Part shown: positions 33,601-45,600 of the stretch, in pieces
How the letters are laid out: each line of letters opens with the position of its first letter
Position numbering within the stretch: position 1 is the first letter of the stretch
Source of the DNA: Cordilura impudica
Lineage: Eukaryota; Arthropoda; Insecta; Diptera; Scathophagidae
Length of the DNA: 64,000 nt
Reading direction: 5' to 3'
NCBI GenBank assembly: GCA_963682025.1
Contig: OY821518.1
Location: 231,861,000-231,924,999, forward strand
Notes under the pieces: generated by a model
The model's input: only the letters and a program-made list of their open reading frames with translations
The model's database searches: none
Told to the model about the DNA's origin: nothing
Position numbers and translations under genes: made by a program

Positions 33601-36600
33601 GGACAGCAAATATAACCATATTGTGCGCTTGCGTCCAGAAGAATTTCGTCACGTGCTACAGAAGCGCTTGTAATACGCTTGACCTATTCGGTTCTAAAAC
33701 GCAATTTTACGAGTAGAATACATATCTATTGACACAAACATGCATTAATACATATGTACGTCGAATTCCCGATTTTTCACTAAAAAGTCAATTAAAGACT
33801 TCTGCCTCTAACCACTTTCTTGTTTTGGTTGAGACTGAAAGGAGAAAATACATATTAAAAATTAATTAAACATTAATTAAACATTAATTAAACATTAATT
33901 TTTATATAAATTTATATAAATTTTTATATAAATAAATTTACCGATGTATTTCCATTATTTGCCAATTTTTATTTTTTAATTATCTATGTTGATATGTTAT
34001 TTATTTTTTCTGTTTCTTACAAATTGGCATTCACTTGAGACTGATATGTTATGATACAATATACAACATATATTAAACATAGCAAATGAAGTTCTATCGT
34101 TGTATCAGATTTTTCAGTGACAATTACCAACACTATTGTAAAGTAATACACGATACAACAGCTACAACGATACTGTACAATACAATATATAATTATAATA
34201 ATAATTATAATAATAAAAATTAAATCAAGAATGGAATGTTTTTCTTTGTACAGATAACTATTTGGTACATTTGATCATTTGTAACGGATCGAAGAATTGA
34301 TTAAATAATTTGGACTCAAAATTTTTTTTCTTTGAAGAATTTTTTTGATGTGTAAACATCAAAACGCTCAGAGGACTAAATTTCTATTTCACAATACAAT
34401 CATAAAAACAGCGTAACATGTAACGCGAAAGAAGAAATCGGTGTGACTTATGATTGCATTGGTGATAAAATTATGATATGTAATAACCTGTTTGAAAATG
34501 AGAAATGAAAAATGGAAAATAAAAAATGAAAAATGAAAAATGGAAAATTGAAAATGAAAAATAAAACTGAATAATGAAAAATAAAAAATAAAAATGAAAA
34601 ATAAAAAATTTAAAATAAAAAATTATAAATAAAAATGCAAAATAAAAATGAATAATGAATAATGAAAAACGAAAACCGAAAAATGACAAGTTAAAAACGA
34701 AAAATAAAAAATTAAAAAAAAAATAAATGAAAAATGAAAATTAAAAAATAAAAAATAAAAAATAAAAATGAAAAATAAAAATTAAAAGTGAAAATGAAAA
34801 ACGAAAAATTAAAATGAAGAATGAAAAATAATAAATGAAAAATAAAAATGAAAAATAAAAAATTAAAAATTAATAATAAAAAATTAAAAACAAAAATTTA
34901 AAAATAAAAAAAGAAAAATAAAAAATGAAAAATGGAAAAACGAAAAATGAAAAATGAAAAATAAAAAATTAAAAAAGAAAAATAAAAAATCAAAAACGAA
35001 AAATGAAAAATTAAAAACGAAAAATAAACAACGAAAAATTAAAAATTAACCAGTTGAAATAATAAATATTAAATATTTTTATATTAGCAGAGCCCCTGCA
35101 TTTGATTTCTATAAGTGACGCATTCTGTTTGATTTTAGAAAAGTTGTGACGGCCGTACGAAAAATTTTGCTATTTAGTGTACATCACATAAAAGAAAAAC
35201 TATAACACGTAAACAACACCTTATATGGTAATATCGTTTGGCAATTTTTGTTTGTTGCAAAAAAAAAAAATTATATCTTTAAACACTTGAGTTGGTGTTA
35301 ATATTTCTCCGTCAGCATAATTTCATTCATGTATAAAGCTTTTACTCGCTCTCATTCCCACCCATGTTGTCAGCCATTAACATTGGCTTACTTTGTTCCC
35401 CTCATGGTTGAAATGTAGTCGTTGAAATAGAAGGTTGAGGAAAAACCTCTTAAAATTAAAAAATTTAATTTAATCTTAGAAACTTTAAGAAAAAAAAAAA
35501 CTTTAGATTTTATTGACATGTGAATAAATAAAATTTGTGTTAATTAATAATATTTCTATTTGTGCTAAAGAAAACGTTCTGAGCAAAATGTAAACTTAAA
35601 AATCGAACAAATATATTTTGTAGTTATCCTTAAATTCTTAAATTAAGTTTCGTTGAGTTGGATGTAATCGATTAATTTGTTGAAAATCGAAAACACAAGA
35701 AAGATAGGCAAAAAATAGACGTGTTTCGTAAAAATGGCGCTACCGACGCCCGATCAAAATTTTTATCATCCACACCCACATCCACACGCTCATCCACATC
35801 CACAGTTGCCATTGCCGCCACAGTTTCGGAAACCATTTGATTAGCTTTTTGACGAACGTACTGGTGCAATCAACTATAATTACATACAACCATATGGCGG
35901 CAATGTTTAATTTATTATTAAAAAAAAACTTTCTAGAAATATAAGGAAAATTTGTCTATATATAAATTTAAACTAAAAAAAATTTTTTTTCTACATTAAT
36001 AAATTTTCCTAGATATAAAAATTAGACTAAAAAATTTTCTAAATTAAAAATGTTCTAAATTACAAAATTTTGCTAAAATTAAAATTTTGCTGTAAAGAAA
36101 ATGTTTCTATATATTTAAAATTACTTGCAAATTTAAAATTAACCAAAATTTAAATTTATAGAAATTTAAGAGAATTTACAAAATGGTACCATATTTAAAA
36201 AAAAGAAAATTTTTTTGTTAGAGCTAAAATTAGAACTAAATTTAATTAAAACAAAAAAAAAAAAAAATACATATATATTGATTTAAAATTACAATGACAT
36301 GAAAAATTTCTAAAAAAAAAAATACATTGAATTGAAAATTGCATTAAAACTTAAAATTTTTTTATATAATTATATTAAACAAAATTTTCTAAAATTAAAA
36401 TTTTTCTAAAATTAAAATTTTTCTAAAATTAAAATTTTTCTAAAATTAAATAAAGCTACAATTAAAATGTCGCTAAACCTAATCTAAAATTACAAAAAAA
36501 ACCTTAAAATGAAGGTTAAATAAATATTATAAACCCAATGTAGGAAACCAAACCAAACCAAAATTTTTCTTATCATTTAGGTGGGTTACCTCGAAATAAG

Positions 36601-39600
36601 ATGGATCATAGGTAACAAGGTAGGGAGGGCAAAAGGAGCAGAACACCTCATCCTCAATCCAAAGGTAAGCCATCCGTCCCATTAGCGACCGTTTTTTACA
36701 GTTTTTTAAAAATCGCACGTGAACATCTGTAGTGAGGTTTCCCTGAGTCTTAACAAGATTCCACCCCTCCGGCGAGCTAGGCCCCCTGTCAGCACGTGCG
36801 ACCCGTTAAGGCTCAGGGAAACGGAAGCGGAATATTCCACCAAACCATACCATTACAAAGTGCCATAAAAAATCTTTAAGTATTAGATGTTTACACATCT
36901 CCCCTGTGATCGGACTCATATGATTTTTTTTATCATCAAATCTTTTATTTTTTTCTAAAAATTTGATTTTAGTATTTATTTATTTAATTACTTCTCATCT
37001 TATTCTTAAAGGACACATGATATATTTTCCATATGTTTTTCATCTCAAAAATAGTTTTCTTACCTCATACTCGAATTTTATATTAGATATTTTTATCCAA
37101 AACAATAAATTCACAATAAATTGGCATTGATTTGAATATACCTTGCATATTTTTGGCTTTTTTTCATATATACCATTCATATTCAAATTACGTCTTTATG
37201 GAACCAATTTTTATAATATCAATTTCAAAATCAATTTTAATATTACCAAACTCTTTTTGTATTCGATATTTTCACCTTTATCATTCTTAATTAAATTATA
37301 TATATCTAAGTTTTGTAATACCAAGTTTATAATCAATGTTAATGTTAACACACAATTTACTTGCATTGCACTCAGCTTTGTAATATATGTTGAACAATTT
37401 AAATAATCTGAGGGTGAGTTCCAAATTCAACGCACATAGCATGATTCGTATTCTTTCCAAACTTAAAAATGGCTTAAACGTTGTTCATATTAATGCGCAA
37501 AGCTTACAAATAAACAAGTAAGAAAATTATAGTCGGTCTAGACCGACTATACGATACCCTATACCATGCCCAACTAACTGGACATGCCCAACTAACTGGA
37601 CATAGAAAATAAGCAAAAACCAAATTTGAGTTTAATTTTTATTAATTTTTTTGGCTGCAGACATGAAAAAGTTCATATCGGATGCTAGATCTATATGGGG
37701 ACTAGGTCCAAAAATGGACCGATCCTGATCATGTTTGGTAAAGTCTCTTGTATTTTGCAAAAATATATACAAACAAAATCTGAGAAGAATCAGTGCAATA
37801 TTTTTGTTTTTTAATAGATTTAAGTGAAGATCGGGAAGCAGCTCTATATGGGGCCAAAGGGATCATTTTTGGACTACACATTAATGGACACAATGAACGC
37901 ATAAAAAACCAAATTTGAGTAAGATCTATATGACAATTTGGATCTTATGGCAATTTATGTCGATTTCATAGGGGTAATTTGTATGGGGGTAGGTCTGAAC
38001 ATGGACCGATTATCACCAATTTCAATAGCGTTCATCCTATGGCCGATAAAAACTTATATACCGAATTTCATCAAAATATGTTCATATTTGCGACCTGCAG
38101 TTTGATTATATTCCCGCAATCTGTAACAGTCATCATTGACCTTGGCATTGAACCATGTTTCTGGAAGACTCAAATATGTAACGGAACTCTTCTTTTTTAT
38201 ACCCTATACCACTATGTGGTTTGGGTATAATGACTTTGTGCTGCTGTTTGTAACAACCAAAAATATTTTACCTAGACCCATCTTTAATTGTACCGATCGA
38301 ATCAGAATCACTTTCTGAGTTGATTTAACAATGTCCGTCCGTCCGTCCGTCCGTCTGTGTGTCCATGTAAATCTTGTAATCAAACTGCAGTTCGCAAATA
38401 TGAATATATTTTGATGAAATTTGGTATATAAGCTTCTATCGGCCATGGTGAGAATCGGTCCATGTTCAGACCTAGCCCCCATACAAATTACCCCTATGAA
38501 ATCGACATAAATTGTCATAAGATCCAAATTGTCATATATATCTTACTCAAATTGGGTTTATATGCGTTCATTACATCCACGAATGAGTAGTCCAAAAATT
38601 ATCCCTATGGCCCCATATAGAGCTGCTTCCTGATTTTCACTTAAATCTATTAAAAAACAAAAATATTGCACTGATTCTTCTCAAATTTTGTTTGTACATA
38701 TTTTTGCAAAATACAAGAGACTTTACCAAACATGATCAGGATCGGTCCATTTTTGGACCTAGTCCCTTTATAGATATAGCATCCGATATGAACTTTATCA
38801 TATCTGCAGCCAAAAAAATTAATAAAAATCGCACTCAAATTTGGTTTATGCTTATTTTCTATATCGAAGTAGTTGGACCGAAAGATAGGGTCTCTAAACC
38901 ATGGTATAGGGTATCATATAGTCGGTCTAGACCGACTATAATTTTCTTACTTGTTTTTTCATAGTTTTATTTTATGAAATATATTTATGTATATGTATGA
39001 ATGAATGAATGAATGAATGAATGAATGTATGTAATTGTGTATGTTTGTATGTAGTTCTTTGAAGTTAATTACGCAGCTACATAGCACTCGGTAAAAATTA
39101 ATGACAGTGGGAATTGTATCCTTTTAGGTTTTTAATCTATACTAATATTATAAAGGGGTAATGTGTGTTTGTTTGTTTGTTTGTTTGTAGGAGGTAATCT
39201 CCGTAACTACACATCTGATATTCCTGAAATTTTCACAGAGTCTTACTGCGGATATGGGAAGTGCTATAGACTATAATTTTTTAAATATTTTTTAGTAGGC
39301 GTGGCACCACCCACACAAAGTAAATTTTTAATATCATATACATATATTGAGTACTAGATGTAACCCGGTGTGCTTCGCTACACCCTCCCCCTACCCCTCC
39401 CCCTTCGGAATCGTTATGAAAGGGCTCACGCAAAGTCCCAAGGCTCTCACTAATACAGTAATTCAGATGTATCACATTTAATATTAAGTTTGTGTGGGGG
39501 TACCACGCGCATTTGTCTAATCCCGGCCATTTTTTTGTCGGACTACTCACGTTAATAATAGATTACTTGAGACAAATTTGCAAAGCTTTCTCTATCGTAG

Positions 39601-42600
39601 TACTTAATATATATGATACTAAAAATTTACTATGTATGGGAGTGCCACGACCACTAAAAATATTTAAAAAAAATTAAAGCCTGTAGCACTCACATATCCG
39701 CAGTAAGACTATGTGAAAATTTCAGGAAGATCATATGAGTAGTTACGGAGATTACCCCCTACAAACAAAAGGTACATGTATCTGCCCATGAAAAGAAGAT
39801 GGATTATCCATATTAGATCTGGCAACACTTAACTATTGGCCCTGAACTTAGAATATCATTTGGCAATTTTTCTTTTTAGCGTTTTTTGATATTGTCCATT
39901 TTTGATTTTGAAGATTTTTGTTTTTTGGGCGATTTTTATTTTTCTCGATTTTTGGGTTTGGCCATTTTTGGTTTTGGCGATATATTTTCCACGACAAATC
40001 ACATTGATAACTAATGAACTTGTCAAAAGACTGTCGCTTTCGTAGTGCTTCATATTTTTTATATAGGAGGTGCCACGCCCACTAATCCCATCCCGCCCAT
40101 TTTTTATTGGACTACTCACATTAATATCTGATGGACTCATGCAAAATGTAGAGTCTTTCCCTTTTATATTACACCAATTATATGATATTAGATATTTACT
40201 TTGCATGGGCGGTGCTACGCCCACTGCTTCGATCACGCCCATTTTTTTCTTCGACTAATCACACAAAGAACCTATGGGCTCACGCAAAGCCACAAAGCTC
40301 TCTCTTTTACAGTACTCCAGAAATATGTTATTAAATTTTTACTTTGTATGGGTGGTGCCACGCCCACTGCTCCGATCACGCCCATTTTTTGTCTAACTAA
40401 TCAAATGAATAACTTATGGGCTCACACAAAGTCCCAAGACTCTCACTATTACAGTACTTCAGATATATGGCATTTTATATTTACTTTGTATGGCAGGTGC
40501 CACGCCTATTGGTCCGATACTGCCCATTTTGCATCCGACTACTCACATTAATAATAGGTGACACCAAAAAAATTTTAAAAGCTCTATCTATCACAGCACT
40601 CGAGAAATATAATATTGAACTATTACTTGTACGGGAGGTACCACGCCCACTTATCCGATCCCGCCCATTTCCGGCGTAGGTACTAATATTAACAATAGGT
40701 GACCTCACACAAATTTGCAAAGCTCTCCTTATCATAATTCTCAATATATGTATATGACATTAAAAATTTACTTTGTGTAGGAGGTGCCACGCCCACTAAA
40801 AATATTAAAAAAAAATATAGCCTATAGCACTTCCCATATCCGCAGTAAGACTCTGTGAAAATTTCAAGAAGATCAGATGAGTAGTTACGGAGATTACCTC
40901 CTACAAACAAACAAACAAACAAACAAACAAACAAACAAACAAACACACATTACCTCTTTATAATATTAGTATAGATTAGGCAGAGAGAGCTTTGCAAATT
41001 TGTGTGAGGTATCCTATTGTTAATATTAGTGGCTACGCCGCACAGTGGCGCCCGTAGAGCAAACGAGGTTGCAAAAATCAAAATTTTCGTGTGCGCCGAC
41101 GAAGTTTTGAATAAACCCATGTTATAGGAAACTTTTCAACGATTTCAAATATGCTACTCTTAATAATATCACATTTTTAGTTTAGAAGATATAACCGTTC
41201 AAAGTTGACCGACTTTCGGTTTTCAAAAAAAAACACACAATTTGTTGCGATTTCAGGTGTAATATCACGAAAAATAGGTAACGAATCGCCTTATTTTTTG
41301 TTTGTGTTGATTGATGTATTTATTAAATGTATAATGATAAAAAAAAATTAACTGTTTGCTTTGTGTTTCTCCTGGTAAATCACTATTTAAAAACTATCCG
41401 TTTTTTTTTTTACTATTTTTCAACTTTGACGGAAAATAAAAAAATCTATATTTTTCTATATTTGCCATATTTGCAAAACATGTTCCTTTATTATTTCTTT
41501 ACATAATTCAAAAGGTTTTATCTGCCCGTACGTGCCCGTTTGGCTTCTAGAGGTAAAAAAGGTTAAAAAGACATGGTTGCAGAAATTGTAAGGCGTGCAT
41601 TCCTTACATGTTTTGACTGACAGTAGTTTGATCTAGTAGTTTGAAAATTGCATTTTAAGTCCGTTGTCTACCAGTGAGCCTCTGTCAAAGTCTACTCCCA
41701 ATATTCTGTTACAGACACAGGATGCACAAAAAACTACTCATTGAAATTCGCAGGTACGCACCTCACTTAAAAATTAATTTGGAGTACAAATGGTCAAGAA
41801 CAATATTGACTTATGGTCCCTCCAGGTAGGCACAAATCTTATTTAGACACGAGCATAATATCAAAATTGCATAATTCAGCCTAAATCCATATGTATGCAG
41901 GGAACAGGTAAATTTTTAGGCATGGTAGCATAAGCCTATATATTACAAAATAAGCATAATGCCTGGATTAGTCTACGACTGAAAGTTGGCGCAAGAAGAA
42001 CTGAAACCATGGCGTTAAACAATTTAAGTACTGAAAACATGGCGTTGAACAATTTAAAATTATTTGAACTGTTTAGAAGTTCAACTACACTAAAGTTTTT
42101 CACGGAAGCTGCTTTAGAAGAACTTGATAGCTTGTACGGAAATATTGAGAGAAGCGAAATTATAAAAAATAATTTTTATCTGATATATGCAAATATTAAG
42201 GCAAAATGGGTGAAATCTAATCGAACCATTCAGAACTTCAACTCCAAATACGAGGACTGGCTTAATGAAGACACCATCCTGGATATACTGGCAGTAGATA
42301 AACCCACCACATCAACCAGAGGAGCAAAAGGAAGGCCAAAAAAAGTATTGAGGAGTCTTCAATTTTCACAAGAAAGAGGAAACTTGCCGATGCCAACAAT
42401 GACTTGACCACGAAGCATTTATCGGACGCGCTGTCTATTAAATATACAAAGGATAGTGAAAGAGTTAGGTCGCAGATTACAATATGGAATGTCACCATTG
42501 CACGCAAGGATAAGGTGTATGGAGTTCTTGCTAAAACTGGCGTATACCCTACCACAAGAGGAGGAAGACTTCGATGGAAATACATCAATAAAGGATAAGG

Positions 42601-45600
42601 AAAAGATCAGAAAGAAGCAAATAGAGGATGCTTTTTCTAAACAAGTTGGACTAAAAGTAGACTGTCCCAAGCACGGATACGGTAACTCAAACGATGGAAA
42701 CACTTCTAGGAGATTTTTTGAAAATGATGAGGCAGTAACTAGAATCACTGGAATTGACAATCAAATCGTGAAAAGATTGGGAACGATCTTGAATGTTTTA
42801 AACTGCAAAGAAAATGTCAATTCTACAAAATATGGAGAATACGCATCGAAAACTGCATCTCTTTTAGCAGAAATGTATCCACATAAGAAGTTGACCCCGA
42901 CCGTCCATAAAATATTGGCGCATGGCAAAGATATAATTGAGTACCAGTCTTTGCCAATTGGAGAGCTTTCTGAAGAAGCACAGGGGTCTCTTAACAAATT
43001 TTATAAAAAATATAGATTGCAGAATACATTCAAAGCATCAAGGGTAAGGCAAAATGAGGACCTCTTCAACATGTTGGCAGCATCTTCCGATCGACTTATT
43101 TCTTCCCTGCGGCATGTGAAGTCACGAATAGAGTTAGAAAATAATTATAGTTTAGAAATGATTAGTCTTTTAGATTGAAAAACTAAATTTAAAAAAGAAG
43201 TAATTTTTTTTTAATTTGTTGGGTAATAATTTAAAACATAAAACCCTAAAGAAAAAAAATAAAAACAATCTAAAAATGTAAAAATAATTTTTTTTAGTTA
43301 CCATAAAATTGATTTTTCTACAAATTTTAACTTTGATAACCCATAAGTAGGCCCCTACAAAGCGTGGCACCCTTTCCAAACGCTCATTTTATAGGCTGAA
43401 CAGTTATCTATCATATGCTGTTTAAACTGTTCAATTATGTTATTCGGTTTTTGCAACGAAAAAACTCAAATGTTGCCACTGTGAAGCGCCTGGATTTTCG
43501 TAAACATATATCACTCACAATTAACAAGGCATTTGGTGTGCTTGGTTTTATCAAGCGTTGGGCGAAAGAGTTTTCTGATCCTTACATAACAAAGCAACTT
43601 TTTACTACACTAGTAAGATCAATTTTGGAATATGGTTCTGTAGTTTGGGATCCTTTTTACACCGTTCATTCAAATTCAATTGAGTCTGTCCAAAAACAAT
43701 TTCTAATATTTTGCCTTCGTGGACTTGGATGGGATCCAAATATACAATTACCTTCTTATAGAAGCCGTTTCGCTCTTATTAAGCTTCCTACGCTTAAAAG
43801 CCGAAGAAGTATGCTTAATATAACTTTTTTGTTCAACTTGATAAATGGAAATATATATTCCGAATTTCTCCTTAGCAGAATCAATATTGATACCTCACAG
43901 CGCTGTTCACGGAATTCTCAGTTCCTAATTGTAAAGTATTATCGTACAAATTATGCCAACTCTGATCCTTTTCGTCGGCTATGTATAGAATTTAACCAAC
44001 TGTATAACATTATTTATTTTATTTGTTTATTTATTTATTTGGTTTCCTGCACAACAAGACTAAGAGTCTTATAATTAAAGTATAGGATCGGTATAATGTG
44101 ATGCAGTATTTAATGAAAATATAACATAGTTTATAATTTGTATAAAAATAAGATAACAAAAATTATTTTACATACATATATTCAAAACAAAGCAAAGTTT
44201 AAACAATATTTAAATGGTATTGAAAAATTGGAATACTTGTTTCCTAAAATGTCCTGCGTTGCTTAAATATTGTAATGTTGGCGGTAGCAAGTTCCAAAGA
44301 CGTATGCAGTGTCTTATTTGAATTATAGAATTATTTCTTCTTGAATTAGAAAAGGATATTCGATTAAAAAGATATGTAGGCTCACGTGTAAATGTAATCT
44401 TATGCATCAGTATCAATGATCGTATCTTCAAGAGATCGCAAAAATTCACACCGTAAAGTTTTCGTGCATACGGTGTTATGTGGGATGATCTTTTCAAATT
44501 GTATACGTATCTTAATATAGAATAAAACGTAGTTGTTAATTTCCTAGAGCTAATAGAATCACAACTAGCAAATAATTCGCATCCGTACAACAAATTTGGA
44601 ATTAGATAGGTTTTTGCAAGTAGAACTCGTACATGGACTGGTGTAAGATGTTGAGTTTTGTAAGATGTTGAGTTTTCCACAGTGATCGAAGCATTGAATA
44701 GGTTTTTCCCGAAGCGACATTTATATGATCAGACCAGGTGAGAGTTTTATTGAAAATAATTCCAAGATTTTTGGTTTTTTGTGTAATTTCAATAATTTGA
44801 CGGTTAAGCATAATATCTGGTATAACAAGGGAAGGCACTGATCTTCGAGTAATAACGATGCATTTAGACTTTGAAGGATTGAGCCATAGCCCATTTACCA
44901 GAGCCCATAAGTAAATTCAATTAAGATCTACATTTAGGTTCGCAACACAGTTATTTAGTTCATCGAAACGACTACAAACTTAAAGTTGCACATCATCAGC
45001 ATACATATGAACTTTACAATACGAAAGTTGCCTAGGCAAATCATTTATATATGTAGTGAAAATAAGTGGTCCTAGAATCGACCCTTGCGGAACACCCCTT
45101 TTTACTGGAAGCACATTTGATATTTTATTATTGGCATTAACGTATTGTTGTCGATTTTCTAAATAAGAAGGAGAGAAACCAAAAAAGTTCTTAGCTTCAT
45201 GCAGAGTATTTCATGATTCACAGTATCAAATGCCTTCGAATGGTCTAAGAGCACTAGAAATGCAATGTTACCACTATCAATATACCCACGAATATCTTCA
45301 GACACATCAATGAGTGCAGTTATGCAGATATGTTAAGGACGAAAGCCTGATTGTCTGTCTGAGAGTAGGCCCATATTCTTGGATTGTTTTCCAATTTGCT
45401 GATGCAATAACCTTTGAAGCACTTTAGACAAGTATCGTAGGATGGCAATGGGACGATATTCTTTATTTGATTTAGGAATAGATAAAATTTTAGCATTTTT
45501 CCAACTTTGAGGAAATACACTTTTTGTGATAATAGTGTTAAAAATATGGGTAATTTGAGGTAGCAGTTGAGGGATAATTTCCTTTAAGAATCTGGGATGT

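Noticed and set aside
36527..36718. 63-codon minus-strand frame (MRFLKNCKKRSLMGRMAYLW...)
   Set aside because: No recognisable domain, no splice context, and it ends in low-complexity sequence.
43415..43483. N-terminal part of the LINE fragment as continuous coding sequence from 43415
   Set aside because: Bases up to 43483 are the terminal sequence of Transib copy B that happens to stay open; the LINE begins at 43484.
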